Source of the DNA: Companilactobacillus farciminis KCTC 3681 = DSM 20184
GTDB lineage: Bacteria; Bacillota; Bacilli; Lactobacillales; Lactobacillaceae
Length of the DNA stretch: 64,000 bases
Direction of reading: 5' to 3'
Assembly: GCF_002706745.1 (NCBI RefSeq)
Contig: NZ_CP017702.1
Location: 2,418,001-2,482,000, forward strand
In this document: positions 36,174 to 46,483 of the stretch, piece by piece
How positions within the stretch are numbered: position 1 is the stretch's first letter
How the letters are laid out: each line of letters begins with the position of its first letter
The notes under the pieces: model-generated
Databases searched by the model: none
What the model saw: only the letters and a program-made list of their open reading frames with translations
What the model was told of the DNA's origin: nothing
Position numbers and translations under genes: made by a program

Positions 36174-37094
36174 ATGAAACAACGTTATATTGGTGAAAGT
36201 AACTGGCAAGCTTCAGCTATTGCACTTGGTATCATGCGCATGAACAGTTTAACCGTAGATCAAGCTGCTAAAGCTATCGATACGGCTTATGATAGTGGTA
36301 TTAATTTTATCGACTCAGCTGACATTTATGGTGGTGGAGATTCCGAAAAAATCTTTGGCCAAGCACTCAAGCAAAGTGGCGTAAGTCGTGATCAACTATA
36401 CATTCAATCAAAAGGTGGCATTATTTCTGGCAAGAGATATGATTTCACAAAACAACACCTGATTGATGCTGTCGATGGCTCACTAGAACGTTTAGGTGTC
36501 GATTATCTTGATTCATTCCTCTTGCACCGTCCAGATCCATTGATGGAACCTGAAGAAGTCGCTGAAGCATTCGATGAATTGCAAAAATCCGGTAAAGTTC
36601 GTCACTTCGGTGTTTCTAACTTCAATCCTCAACAATATTTACTTGTTCAAGAAGCGGTTGACCAACGTTTAATGATCAACCAACTTCAATTCAGCATTAT
36701 GCACACCGGCATGATCGACTTTGGTATGCACACTAACATGACTGATACTCGCTCGATCAACCACGATGGTGGTATCCTTGAATTCTCTAGACGTATGGGC
36801 GTTACAATTCAAGCTTGGTCACCATTCCAATACGGCATGTTTGCTGGTACTTTCATCAACAACGATAAGTTCCCAGAACTCAACAAAGTTCTCCAAGAAT
36901 TGGCTGACAAATATGGTGTAAGTAAAAATGCTATCGCTGCAGCTTGGATTCTCAGACACCCTGCTGACATTCAAGTTATCATCGGTACTATGAATCCCGA
37001 ACACATCGCTGATAGTGCCAAAGGTGGCGACGTCGATCTTACTAAACAAGAGTGGTATGACGTTTACTTCGCTGCCGGCAACGACTTACCATAA
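36174..37094 (+). CDS. Aldo/keto reductase (YdhF-like)
   Basis: This 306-residue AKR TIM-barrel has catalytic residues in INFIDSADIYGGGDSE (Asp and Tyr), QSKGG (Lys region) and FLLHRPDP (His). The C-terminal NADPH-binding segment IIGTMNPEHI is typical. It closely resembles YdhF-type oxidoreductases with unknown physiological substrate. It has a strong GGAGG site and its own terminator, so it is monocistronic. Confidence 0.9.
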   Translation: MKQRYIGESNWQASAIALGIMRMNSLTVDQAAKAIDTAYDSGINFIDSADIYGGGDSEKIFGQALKQSGVSRDQLYIQSKGGIISGKRYDFTKQHLIDAVDGSLERLGVDYLDSFLLHRPDPLMEPEEVAEAFDELQKSGKVRHFGVSNFNPQQYLLVQEAVDQRLMINQLQFSIMHTGMIDFGMHTNMTDTRSINHDGGILEFSRRMGVTIQAWSPFQYGMFAGTFINNDKFPELNKVLQELADKYGVSKNAIAAAWILRHPADIQVIIGTMNPEHIADSAKGGDVDLTKQEWYDVYFAAGNDLP

Positions 37095-37121
37095 AATCTA
37101 AAAATTTGTTCTAATAAAATA

Positions 37122-37160
37122 ACCGTTATTTCATTTCTAATTTATGAAATAACGGTCTTT
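37122..37160 (+). terminator. Terminator of the aldo/keto reductase gene
   Basis: A 13-bp perfect stem (37122-37134 with 37144-37156) is followed by CTTTTT. Confidence 0.85.
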
Positions 37161-37207
37161 TTAAGGTTTATAATGTAGGTAAATTATTAAAAAAAGAGGA
37201 ACTTTCT

Positions 37208-37834
37208 ATGCCAAAAGTACTCGTAATATATGCTCATCCTTTGACTGAAAAGGGATCTTCAACACACGAATTATACAAACATTTTATTAATGCCTACCAA
37301 AAAGCCAATCCTAACGATGAAGTCGTAGTTCACAATGTTTCTGAATACATGCCTTATCCACTAAACAAATTTGCTGTTTCAATTTATAACAAGAAATTAG
37401 CTAAATGCGACTTGAATGTCGACGAAAAACGTTTCAACGATGCTCGTCAGATGTGGATTGACGAGTTCAATCAAGCCGATAAATACGTCTTCGTCAATCC
37501 AATGTACAATCTCTTCATCCCTGCCGAAATGAAAAGTTACATCGATATGATTATGGCTTCTCACGATACTTTGCACGGATCACTGAACAAACTACATGGC
37601 AAAAAAGCAATTCACTTGCAAGCTAGTGGTAACAGATATCACAAGAACGCTCCAACTGACGATCCCCAAATTAAAGATTTAGCCGACGAGTATCTCAAGA
37701 TGATGTTGCATGTCATTGGTGTTGACGACTATTCCAGTATTTTCGCTGAAGGTATGGATGTTGACCCAATGAACACCATTGAAATTCTTGATGATGCCTT
37801 TGATGAAGCTGAAATTGCTGGACGAAAATTTTAA
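37208..37834 (+). CDS. FMN-dependent NAD(P)H quinone/azo reductase, flavodoxin fold
   Basis: This 208-residue flavodoxin-like fold protein has the N-terminal phosphate-binding loop region VIYAHPLTEKGSSTHEL, the central DKYVFVNPMYNLFIPAEMKSYIDM segment, and LHGKKAIHLQASG, characteristic of AzoR/NQO-type two-electron reductases. It likely reduces quinones or azo compounds with NADH. It is monocistronic between two hairpins; AGAGGA precedes the ATG. Confidence 0.88.
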   Translation: MPKVLVIYAHPLTEKGSSTHELYKHFINAYQKANPNDEVVVHNVSEYMPYPLNKFAVSIYNKKLAKCDLNVDEKRFNDARQMWIDEFNQADKYVFVNPMYNLFIPAEMKSYIDMIMASHDTLHGSLNKLHGKKAIHLQASGNRYHKNAPTDDPQIKDLADEYLKMMLHVIGVDDYSSIFAEGMDVDPMNTIEILDDAFDEAEIAGRKF

Positions 37835-37840
37835 GTATAA

Positions 37841-37892
37841 AAAATGATTGATGAAATGGATACTTTTCCATTATCATCAATCATTTTATTTT
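37841..37892. terminator. Bidirectional terminator between azoR-like gene and rpiR
   Basis: Arms AAAATGATTGATGA (37841-37854) and TCATCAATCATTTT (37874-37887), extended by an inner AATGGA/TCCATT, are followed by ATTTTTTT. It separates the plus-strand reductase from the minus-strand regulator. Confidence 0.85.
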
Positions 37893-38653
37893 TTTGTTTT
37901 TAAATAATCATTATATCCAAAAACAAACGCTTCAATTAATACGAAGAACGTTGAAGTAGTTTTCAACCACCAATCCTCTGTGTCTGGACTTCTTGAACTT
38001 CGTGAGTAAAGATTAAAATCACAATTTTGAGACAACCAATTACTATGATAATTAGTTATCGACAACAATTTGCTTTCTCTTTTCTCTATCTCTCTTATTA
38101 CATCTTCGAGACTTTTATTTTCACCCGACAGAGAAAGAATGATTAGAAAATCATTACTATCTAAGCTTTCTGTCATTCTTTGGAATTCAGATGATTCTTT
38201 ATTACCCGGTAACAAGCCTGAATCTTTCCCACTCAGCATTAACAACCTTTGAAGTTCCAGGGCCTGATTTTGTTGAGTAACTCCTGTGGCTATCATATAA
38301 ACTCGTTTTGAATTATAAATCGATTCATATATTGGAATCCATTTATTATAATCTAAAGAACTCAATAACATCTCTGTATCAGACTTTACTTGATCAAAAA
38401 AGCTATAATTATCTATTCTTTTAGAACTCCCATCATCCCATTTAATAAAATTTTTCATTTCCGTATAACCGGTAAATCCAATTTTCTGACAAAAACGAAT
38501 CACGGAAGATTTTGAAGCCAAACTTTCTCTTGCAAAATCTAATATTCCCATTGAAGTAATTTTATTATGATTCTTCAAAATATATTGACACATGCCTTTT
38601 TCAGTAACACTAAATTCGTTATAATGCTTATCAATAATTTCTTCAAGTTTCAT
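37886..38653 (-). CDS. RpiR/MurR-family regulator (phospho-alpha-glucoside module 1)
   Basis: This 255-residue regulator has an N-terminal RpiR HTH (about 1-75; ARESLASKSSVIRFCQKIGFTGYTEMK) and a C-terminal SIS domain (about 110-250) that binds phosphosugars. It is the last gene of the GH4/EIICB group, 38 bp after GH4. An inverted repeat lies in that gap. It probably represses or activates the module in response to a sugar phosphate; direction cannot be told. Confidence 0.88.
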   Translation of the reverse strand: MKLEEIIDKHYNEFSVTEKGMCQYILKNHNKITSMGILDFARESLASKSSVIRFCQKIGFTGYTEMKNFIKWDDGSSKRIDNYSFFDQVKSDTEMLLSSLDYNKWIPIYESIYNSKRVYMIATGVTQQNQALELQRLLMLSGKDSGLLPGNKESSEFQRMTESLDSNDFLIILSLSGENKSLEDVIREIEKRESKLLSITNYHSNWLSQNCDFNLYSRSSRSPDTEDWWLKTTSTFFVLIEAFVFGYNDYLKTKK

Positions 38654-38667
38654 ACAAATTAAGCCCC

Positions 38668-38689
38668 TTATACTATATTGTTAGTATAA
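38668..38689. repeat. Inverted repeat between GH4 gene 1 and rpiR gene 1
   Basis: TTATACTA and TAGTATAA are perfect 8-bp arms around a 6-nt centre, 15 bp upstream of the RpiR start and adjacent to the GH4 stop. It could be an operator or a weak intercistronic hairpin. Confidence 0.5.
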
Positions 38690-38691
38690 TT

Positions 38692-40035
<1,344 letters not shown>

Positions 40036-40084
40036 TTAAGTCACCTTATTTTCTTTTTTATTTGATTATTAGAATACTGTATAA

Positions 40085-40099
40085 ATTAACCGCTTACAA
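40085..40099. promoter_or_regulatory. cre-like box upstream of GH4 gene 1
   Basis: The minus strand reads TTGTAAGCGGTTAAT, one mismatch from the cre consensus, about 50 bp upstream of GH4. It suggests an internal promoter between EIICB and GH4. Confidence 0.5.
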
Positions 40100-40114
40100 T
40101 ACGTTTTCAGATTG

Positions 40115-40143
40115 ATGAAACGGAGGTTCCATTGTTTGAAACC
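40115..40143. repeat. Direct repeats WTGAAACS, candidate RpiR sites
   Basis: ATGAAACG (40115-40122) and TTGAAACC (40136-40143) are spaced 21 bp. Two ATGAAACC copies spaced 20 bp occur upstream of the EIICB gene at 41779 and 41799. Confidence 0.35.
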
Positions 40144-41706
40144 TTATTCCATCCCTAATTCTTCTGCCATATCTTCACGTATAGATTGAACACCCATCCC
40201 CATAACTATTTGAATATTATTCTTATCTATTATTAGTCCCTTTTGTCCTGGAAATGTTTTAATCTTATCTTTATCAATTTTTTCAGGATCTAAAACATCA
40301 ATTCTTAACCTAGTAAAACAATTATTTAATGTTTCAATATTACTTCTACCTCCAAGACCTTCTACCAAGGTATCAAATCTTGAACCATCATTTGCTAATG
40401 CGACAGTTGGTTCTGACGAACTTACTGGAGAGTCTTCAGTCACACTAGAATTAACCCCTGCCATTTCCGGAACTTCTTCACGACCTGGAGTTTTTAAATC
40501 TAATTTCTTAATTAAGAATACAAATGAGAAGTACCAAACCGCTGACATAACTAAACCAAAAATAATAAACCAATGTATCTTTGTAAGCGATGGGCTAAAT
40601 ACTGCATTTGAAACCGCCGTATCAATAACTCCATCCTTTACAAAAGTTCTGATTCCAAATTGCCATAATAGCGCTTCTGATAGCCCTGCTAAAAGACTAT
40701 GCACAAACCAGAGTTGCGGTGCAGCAAATAAGTAAGAAAAATCAAGAGGTTCTGTAATACCGGCTACTGTACCAACAAATGCTCCCGGTAAAACCATTCC
40801 TTTAATTTCTTCTTGCCTATTTTTATTTGCCATATGAATAATTGCTAATGCAATAGGAATTGAAGCAAATACTTTTGAAAAGCCAAAGAATGCGAAACGA
40901 ATGGAAGGATCTAAGGAAGTAATGCTTCCAATATTTGCCATTTCAGCATAAAAGATATTAACTGCTCCTGTATAAACTTTTCCACCAATTGTTGCCGTTC
41001 CACCAATTGCCGTGAAACAGAATGGCATCCATAGCAAATGGTGCAACCCTGTTGGAATTAAGAATCTGTTACCGAACCCATATAAGAACACGCCGATAGC
41101 ACCTGCTCCTAAAATAAAACTAGAGGTACTATTAATTCCTTTGTTAATAACGGGCCATACGTAACACAAACTAATTGCCAGTGCTAATGTAACAGGAATC
41201 ATAATAATAAAAGCTAATCTAGGTCCACCGTAAATACTTAAAATATCAATAAATTTTTTATTGCCGAATTTATTATGTATATATGCCGTTAAAATACCTA
41301 AAATCATACCGAGAAAAACATTCATATCAACTACTTGAAAACCTAAAACCATATTTTGACCAGTACCATATAATCCAACGGCACCTTCTTTGGCAAGCAT
41401 GTGCTGTGAAGATAACCAAGCATTATTTGCGGCCAAGAACATGAGAAAGGCAATTACAGCTAAAACACCAGCCTCTAATTTATTTTTCTTAGCCATTGAT
41501 GATGCAATAGCAACACAGAAAATAATCGATAAATTATTCATCATTGCATCCATCATTGATTTAATCATGCTACCTGTACTTTGAATAAAGCCAGGCATAA
41601 ATTCTAATTGCATTATTACTGCGAAAGCTAAGAAAAGTCCCATTACAGCCATAAATTTAATGGGAATTATAGCCGATCTGGAAAATTGTTGCATCCCCTT
41701 TTTCAT
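40144..41706 (-). CDS. PTS alpha-glucoside (maltose-type) EIICB permease, module 1
   Basis: This 520-residue Glc-family EIICB has an N-terminal membrane EIIC domain (about 1-420; ITEPLDFSYLFAAP and GLHHLLWMPF signatures) and a C-terminal EIIB domain with phosphocysteine Cys463 in NNCFTRLRIDV. It imports and phosphorylates an alpha-glucoside, with GH4 as the matching hydrolase. It lacks an EIIA domain, which the EIIA(Glc) at 45986 could supply. It is first in its operon, divergent from the HAD phosphatase gene. Confidence 0.92.
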   Translation of the reverse strand: MKKGMQQFSRSAIIPIKFMAVMGLFLAFAVIMQLEFMPGFIQSTGSMIKSMMDAMMNNLSIIFCVAIASSMAKKNKLEAGVLAVIAFLMFLAANNAWLSSQHMLAKEGAVGLYGTGQNMVLGFQVVDMNVFLGMILGILTAYIHNKFGNKKFIDILSIYGGPRLAFIIMIPVTLALAISLCYVWPVINKGINSTSSFILGAGAIGVFLYGFGNRFLIPTGLHHLLWMPFCFTAIGGTATIGGKVYTGAVNIFYAEMANIGSITSLDPSIRFAFFGFSKVFASIPIALAIIHMANKNRQEEIKGMVLPGAFVGTVAGITEPLDFSYLFAAPQLWFVHSLLAGLSEALLWQFGIRTFVKDGVIDTAVSNAVFSPSLTKIHWFIIFGLVMSAVWYFSFVFLIKKLDLKTPGREEVPEMAGVNSSVTEDSPVSSSEPTVALANDGSRFDTLVEGLGGRSNIETLNNCFTRLRIDVLDPEKIDKDKIKTFPGQKGLIIDKNNIQIVMGMGVQSIREDMAEELGME

Positions 41707-41750
41707 AAAGAAATCCTCCTTTTATTTATAAATAAACTATATCAAATATT

Positions 41751-41765
41751 TGACACCGCTTACAT
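41751..41765. promoter_or_regulatory. cre (CcpA) box of phospho-alpha-glucoside module 1
   Basis: The minus strand reads ATGTAAGCGGTGTCA and matches every fixed cre position. It is 45 bp upstream of the EIICB start. Confidence 0.75.
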
Positions 41766-41778
41766 GAATAATTGTAGA

Positions 41779-41806
41779 ATGAAACCTTGGTCCTACTTAT
41801 GAAACC
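41779..41806. repeat. Direct repeats ATGAAACC
   Basis: Two identical 8-mers (41779-41786 and 41799-41806) are 20 bp apart, two helix turns, in the EIICB/HAD divergent region. They are candidate sites for the RpiR regulator of module 1. Confidence 0.4.
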
Positions 41807-41852
41807 AAAATTTACTTACTTCTCAAATTCAAAGCTGTAAACTTTAATTGAA

Positions 41853-41867
41853 TATAAAAACGTTTAC
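41853..41867. promoter_or_regulatory. cre-like box upstream of the HAD gene
   Basis: ATAAAAACGTTTACA has one mismatch to the cre consensus and lies just before the Shine-Dalgarno of the HAD gene. Confidence 0.5.
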
Positions 41868-41881
41868 AGGGAGGATGAATT

Positions 41882-42703
41882 ATGTATAAACTGATTGTTT
41901 GTGATCTTGATGAAACCTTAATGAAGGATGATGGTTCTTTATCTTCAAAAAATGCCGAAGCTATTCAAGCAGCTACTAATGCAGGTATTTATTTCGTAGT
42001 TAATTCTGGTAGAGGCTATTCATCATTCCAAAAGGATTTGGAAAAGATGAATCTGCGTGATAAACCTAATCAATATTCAATATCTTATAATGGAGGGTTA
42101 ATTTTAGAAAATAAAAATAATCGACCAATAACCGTCAACGCAATGCCATTCAATACTGCTAAGGAAGTTTTTGAAATTGGTAAAAATAATCAAAATGCAT
42201 CGATCCATATAAACACCCAAAATAAGTTATATATTTATAACCCAGTACCAGAAGATATAGCCTATCAGAAAAGTCGCGGAGTTATTTTTTCAGAATTAAA
42301 GAATGATGACTTCAATCAATTCAGAGACATGAATATTATGAAAGTCATTATGGCTCTTCCAACGGTTGAAGAAAGACAAAATATGAAAAAAATGGTAGAG
42401 AAAAAAGTGGGATCATCTAATCTATCAATATCTTTTTCTTCTGGAAGATATGTTGAATTTAATCCCGCCAAAATAGATAAAGGAAGTGCAACGTTAGAAC
42501 TTGCAGAGACACTCGGCATACATCCTAATGAAATTATCGCTGTGGGTGATAATAGCAATGATCAATCAATGCTAGACGTTGCAGGTCTTCCTATAAGTGT
42601 TGCAAATGGTATTGATTCTGTTAAAAAAACTGCTAAATACATTACCACAGCTGACAATAATCATGATGCTTTAGCAGAAATAATAAATAAATTCATTTTG
42701 TAA
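41882..42703 (+). CDS. HAD-superfamily Cof-type phosphatase
   Basis: This 273-residue Cof/IIB-subfamily HAD phosphatase has motif I VCDLDETLM (nucleophile Asp8), motif II VNSGRG, a C2-type cap, and motif IV GDNSNDQSML. Such enzymes dephosphorylate sugar phosphates and related metabolites. Its divergent position from the alpha-glucoside EIICB gene suggests removal of accumulated sugar phosphate. GGGAGG precedes the ATG. Confidence 0.9.
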   Translation: MYKLIVCDLDETLMKDDGSLSSKNAEAIQAATNAGIYFVVNSGRGYSSFQKDLEKMNLRDKPNQYSISYNGGLILENKNNRPITVNAMPFNTAKEVFEIGKNNQNASIHINTQNKLYIYNPVPEDIAYQKSRGVIFSELKNDDFNQFRDMNIMKVIMALPTVEERQNMKKMVEKKVGSSNLSISFSSGRYVEFNPAKIDKGSATLELAETLGIHPNEIIAVGDNSNDQSMLDVAGLPISVANGIDSVKKTAKYITTADNNHDALAEIINKFIL

Positions 42704-42709
42704 AAAAAT

Positions 42710-42752
42710 AATGCTCTATCCTATATATTTTTTAATATAAGGATAGAGCATT
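42710..42752. terminator. Bidirectional terminator between HAD and lyase genes
   Basis: Arms AATGCTCTATCC (42710-42721) and GGATAGAGCATT (42741-42752) are perfect, with further inner pairing and T-rich flanks. It serves two convergent genes. Confidence 0.85.
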
Positions 42753-42776
42753 TGTTTTAACTAAACATTCTAATTC

Positions 42777-44159
42777 TTAAAAATCTAATCTATTATTATA
42801 TTCTACGCTTAATTGACTAGCACATTTCTTAGCCCTTTCTGAAAATTCAACTGCAAATTCTTTAGATAATCCTATATATTTTTCAGGTCGCAGCATTTTT
42901 TCCAATTCATCATCAGTAAAATTACTATTAAGATATTTATTTGATAGAAGGATTTTTTCATAACCATCATCGTTTTGCTCAGCTTCCATTGCTAACTTAT
43001 AAATCAATGAATGAGCTTCGTCTTTACCTATATTTTGGGCAACTTTCATCATTACATACTCACTATTATCTATACCTTTATTTATATTGGCATTTTCCTT
43101 CATTTTATCCTTATGTACATGTAATCCTCTTGTTAACTCTTCAGTTCTTAACAAGATTTCAGTAATAAGTTCTGCTGATTCTTCAAGCAATCCATCAAAA
43201 AGCATATTTGAAGAACTATCTGCTTCAAAGGGTCTCGTCGATGAAAAGTACCCTGAGGTTGGTACGGAATAGAGTTTTTGAGAATTAGCAATAATTCCTT
43301 TAGATAATTTAGGGTTAATTTTTTGTGGCATCGTACTACTTCCAATTGTTCCTTTAAAGTAAGGTTCTGAAACCTCACCAAATTCTTCAATAGATGTAGC
43401 ATAAACCTCCTGCGCAATGCGATCGCATGATGTTGCCAATAAACAAAGTGCATTCATATACTCAATTTTATTTGAAGACATATTTCTCATCGGTATCATC
43501 ATAGGCTTCATGTTTAGCTTTTGAGCTACTAATTCATTTACTTTGGGTCCATATTCCCCCATCGAGTTGTACGCACCTATCGCACCACCCATCATAGATT
43601 GAAAAACTCGAGGTTCTAGTTCCTCGATTCTTTCTACATCAGTCAAAAAATTTTGAATCCATCCAGCAACTTTAAAACCATACGTAATAGGTATCGCATG
43701 TCTCCCGTGTGTTCTACCTGCCATAACTGTATCTTGATTATTCAATGCTAATTTAGATAAATTATTCAATATTTCAGATATTATTATCATAAATCGTTTG
43801 TTAACTTCTTTTAAAATTAATAACTCACTAGTTTGCTGAATATTTTGAGTCGTCACACCATAGTGAATATATTTTCCTGAAGCTCCACACTCTTTAGATA
43901 GTACTTTAGCAAATGGAACAAAGCCATGTCCTACACGATCATATATTCGTTCCATCTCTTTAAAATTCAAATTTTCATATTTTGCTTTTTGATTAATTTC
44001 TTCAGCTGCTTTTTTCGGAATAAAACCAACTTCAGCTTGTGCCTCTGATAACGTCTTTTCAACATAAATCCATGAACGATACTTAGCTTCATCAGTAAAC
44101 AAATAACGTATTCCATGGTCGAACATAGTTCTGGATTTAGAATCATATAATGCACGCAT
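42777..44159 (-). CDS. Fumarase/aspartase-superfamily lyase, adenylosuccinate-lyase-like
   Basis: This 460-residue lyase has three superfamily signatures: HYGVTTQNIQQTSE, AGRTHGRHAIPITYG, and the flexible-loop signature GSSTMPQKINP with the catalytic Ser. Overall it resembles adenylosuccinate lyase and 3-carboxymuconate cycloisomerase-type members, but purB would normally sit with purine genes. Here it follows the GH13 gene, 76 bp after it and past a terminator, in a sugar locus. It eliminates a fumarate-like or related product from an unknown substrate. AAAGGG precedes the ATG. Confidence 0.75.
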   Translation of the reverse strand: MRALYDSKSRTMFDHGIRYLFTDEAKYRSWIYVEKTLSEAQAEVGFIPKKAAEEINQKAKYENLNFKEMERIYDRVGHGFVPFAKVLSKECGASGKYIHYGVTTQNIQQTSELLILKEVNKRFMIIISEILNNLSKLALNNQDTVMAGRTHGRHAIPITYGFKVAGWIQNFLTDVERIEELEPRVFQSMMGGAIGAYNSMGEYGPKVNELVAQKLNMKPMMIPMRNMSSNKIEYMNALCLLATSCDRIAQEVYATSIEEFGEVSEPYFKGTIGSSTMPQKINPKLSKGIIANSQKLYSVPTSGYFSSTRPFEADSSSNMLFDGLLEESAELITEILLRTEELTRGLHVHKDKMKENANINKGIDNSEYVMMKVAQNIGKDEAHSLIYKLAMEAEQNDDGYEKILLSNKYLNSNFTDDELEKMLRPEKYIGLSKEFAVEFSERAKKCASQLSVEYNNRLDF

Positions 44160-44192
44160 AATGAATCACCCTTTACTTTATGATTAAACAAA

Positions 44193-44222
44193 AAGACCAT
44201 ACCAGTATCATGGCATGATCTT
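44193..44222 (-). terminator. Terminator after GH13 gene 1
   Basis: Arms AAGACCAT and ATGATCTT with inner CCA/TGG pairing form an imperfect stem followed by TTTTTG on the minus strand. Readthrough into the lyase gene is possible because the stem has mismatches. Confidence 0.6.
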
Positions 44223-44235
44223 TTCGTCGACAACA

Positions 44236-45909
44236 TTACTTAAACAAGTAAACTTTACTTTCATAAGCTCTCAATTCAGTATCTTTGTCATCTTTATAAT
44301 TACTAATTAACAACTCACCATCATTTTGACCATAATCCCGTGACAAATCTTCACTAGTGAAATTACTTATAACTAACAATGTTTCACCATTATAATGACG
44401 TTTATATGCAAACACCTCATTATCATCAGAATCAAGGAGCTCATAATTACCATAAACAATTAAGTCACTACTATGACGCAATTCAATCAATTTCTTATAA
44501 TAATAAAAGATTGAATCTTCATCTTCTAAACTATCTCTAGCATTAATCTTGTCATAATTAGGATTTAGCTCAAACCAAGGTTTGCCACTTGTAAATCCAG
44601 CGTTCTTACTTTCATCCCATTGCATAGGAGTTCTAGCATTATCCCGCGACATTTTAGACATATACTTAAGCATGGTATCTTTGTCGACAATTTTTTCATC
44701 CTCAACAAATTCTTTATAAGCATTCAATGACTCGACGTCCTCATATTGTGAAAGTTCTTTGTAGTGAACGTTAGTCATTCCGATTTCTTCACCTTCATAG
44801 ACATATGGTGTCCCCTGCATCATATGCAACGTTGTTCCCAACATCTTAGCAGCTCGTACACGATATTTAGGATCATCTGTTGCAAATCTAGAAACAGTTC
44901 TAGGCTGGTCGTGATTGTTCCAATAAAGACTATTCCAACCTTTACCATCTAAAGCAGTTTCCCATTTGCTTAATGATTTTTTCAATTCAACCAATTTTAC
45001 TGGCTCATCATTCCACTTTGTTAGACGTTCATCAGGATTGGACGACAAATCGACATGATCAAATTGGAAAACCATATTTAATTCATTAGAATCGAGTCCT
45101 GTATATTTTATTGCATCTTCAGGTGTTGATCCGGGCATTTCACCAACAGTCATTACATCATATTTTGACAGTACCTTTTCATTCATTTCTTTTAAGAATT
45201 CATTTAATCTTGGACCATCAGCTACTACTTTAGCGACATTGGCATAACGCTCATCAGGTTCTCTAGGTCCATCTGGTAATCCAGCAGGTTTAGAAATAAG
45301 ATTGATAACATCCATTCTAAATCCATCGACACCTTTATCTAACCAAAAACGCATAACATCCCAAACTTCATCACGTACTTTAGGATTCTCCCAATTTAGG
45401 TCAGGTTGACCATCTGCAAAAAGATGTAGGTAATACTGTCCAGTAGTTTCATCAAATTTCCAAGCTGGTCCATTAAAATATGAGCCCCAATTATTAGGTG
45501 CATGTCCGTTCACTGGATCTCGCCATACATAATAGTCTCTATAAGGATTATCTTTTGATTTTTTACTTTCCTGGAACCATTTATTTTGATCAGATGTATG
45601 ATTGACAACTAAATCCATCATTATTTTCAAACCTAGAACATGTGCTCTATTCAGCATCTCGTCAAAATCATCCATAGTTCCATATTCCGGTTGTATACTC
45701 CGATAATCGCTTATATCGTATCCATTATCTTTATCGGGTGATTTATAGATTGGATTCAACCAAATAACATCTGCCCCTAAATCTTTTATATAAGATAGAC
45801 GACTTGTTAATCCTGGTAAATCACCGATCCCATCACCATTGCTGTCTTGATAACTTCTTGGATAAACTTGATAAACTACTGATTTCTTCCACCAATCACT
45901 TTTTGCCAT
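44236..45909 (-). CDS. GH13_31 alpha-glucosidase / oligo-1,6-glucosidase (copy 1)
   Basis: This 557-residue cytoplasmic exo-glucosidase has GDLPGLTSRLSYIKDLGADV, nucleophile region DGFRMDVINLI, acid/base MTVGEMPG and transition-state Asp NNHDQPRTVSRF. It should hydrolyse isomaltose-type or other short alpha-glucosides. ATG 45909 follows AAAGGAG, and its MAKSDWW start is the same as the copy at 58820; the ORF extension upstream is not needed. The two copies align without gaps along their whole length, indicating fairly recent duplication. Confidence 0.92.
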   Translation of the reverse strand: MAKSDWWKKSVVYQVYPRSYQDSNGDGIGDLPGLTSRLSYIKDLGADVIWLNPIYKSPDKDNGYDISDYRSIQPEYGTMDDFDEMLNRAHVLGLKIMMDLVVNHTSDQNKWFQESKKSKDNPYRDYYVWRDPVNGHAPNNWGSYFNGPAWKFDETTGQYYLHLFADGQPDLNWENPKVRDEVWDVMRFWLDKGVDGFRMDVINLISKPAGLPDGPREPDERYANVAKVVADGPRLNEFLKEMNEKVLSKYDVMTVGEMPGSTPEDAIKYTGLDSNELNMVFQFDHVDLSSNPDERLTKWNDEPVKLVELKKSLSKWETALDGKGWNSLYWNNHDQPRTVSRFATDDPKYRVRAAKMLGTTLHMMQGTPYVYEGEEIGMTNVHYKELSQYEDVESLNAYKEFVEDEKIVDKDTMLKYMSKMSRDNARTPMQWDESKNAGFTSGKPWFELNPNYDKINARDSLEDEDSIFYYYKKLIELRHSSDLIVYGNYELLDSDDNEVFAYKRHYNGETLLVISNFTSEDLSRDYGQNDGELLISNYKDDKDTELRAYESKVYLFK

Positions 45910-45985
45910 TTTGAGAACTCCTTTCAATTATGGTTAAAACAGTGCAGTCATTTTATACTAACAAATTAATGATACCGTTTTTTTA

Positions 45986-46474
45986 TTAATTATAATGAAT
46001 TTCTCCAACTTCATCACCATGCGTAGTCGATTGATCACTTATCTCTGGAACTTCACGTGTCACATCCATATTCGTATAAACAATGACAATCACACTATCC
46101 CTTCCAGAGTCCTTCACAGAATCAATATCCATAAAGGATAAAAGATCACCTTTGTCAATCTTCTGACCTTGTTTTACTTTTCCAACAAAAGGTTCACCAT
46201 TTAATTCTACAGTATCCAATCCCATGTGTACCAAAACTTCTAAACCTTTATCTGTAGTAATGCCAATTGCATGACCCGTTGGGAAGACAGTAGAAACAGT
46301 CCCACTCACTGGTGAATAAACTTTATTATCTGCAGGTATGACAGCAAATCCATCACCCATCATTTTTTCAGAAAAAACATCATCGTTTACTTTAGTAATT
46401 GGTATCAATTCTCCATCAGCTACTGAAACGACTTTTTCCTTTTTTTTACCAAATCCGAACATTTCTTTCACCAT
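45986..46474 (-). CDS. PTS glucose-family EIIA component
   Basis: This 162-residue single-domain EIIA(Glc/Crr-like) has the Asp/Gly-rich DNKVYSPVSGTV region, first His in PTGHAIGITT, and phosphorylatable His in VLVHMGLDTVELNG. It can donate phosphate to the EIIB domains of both local EIICB permeases, neither of which has its own EIIA. Two ATGs are possible (46474, or 46462 giving MFGFGKKKE, the commoner N-terminus); ribosome binding sites do not decide. It follows the small membrane protein gene by 9 bp. Confidence 0.92.
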   Translation of the reverse strand: MVKEMFGFGKKKEKVVSVADGELIPITKVNDDVFSEKMMGDGFAVIPADNKVYSPVSGTVSTVFPTGHAIGITTDKGLEVLVHMGLDTVELNGEPFVGKVKQGQKIDKGDLLSFMDIDSVKDSGRDSVIVIVYTNMDVTREVPEISDQSTTHGDEVGEIHYN

Positions 46475-46483
46475 CCTATCTTT

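Noticed and set aside
43087..43272. Small ORFs antisense to the lyase, PTS and glycosidase genes
   Set aside because: They are frame shadows of well-supported genes and lack ribosome binding sites or recognisable domains.
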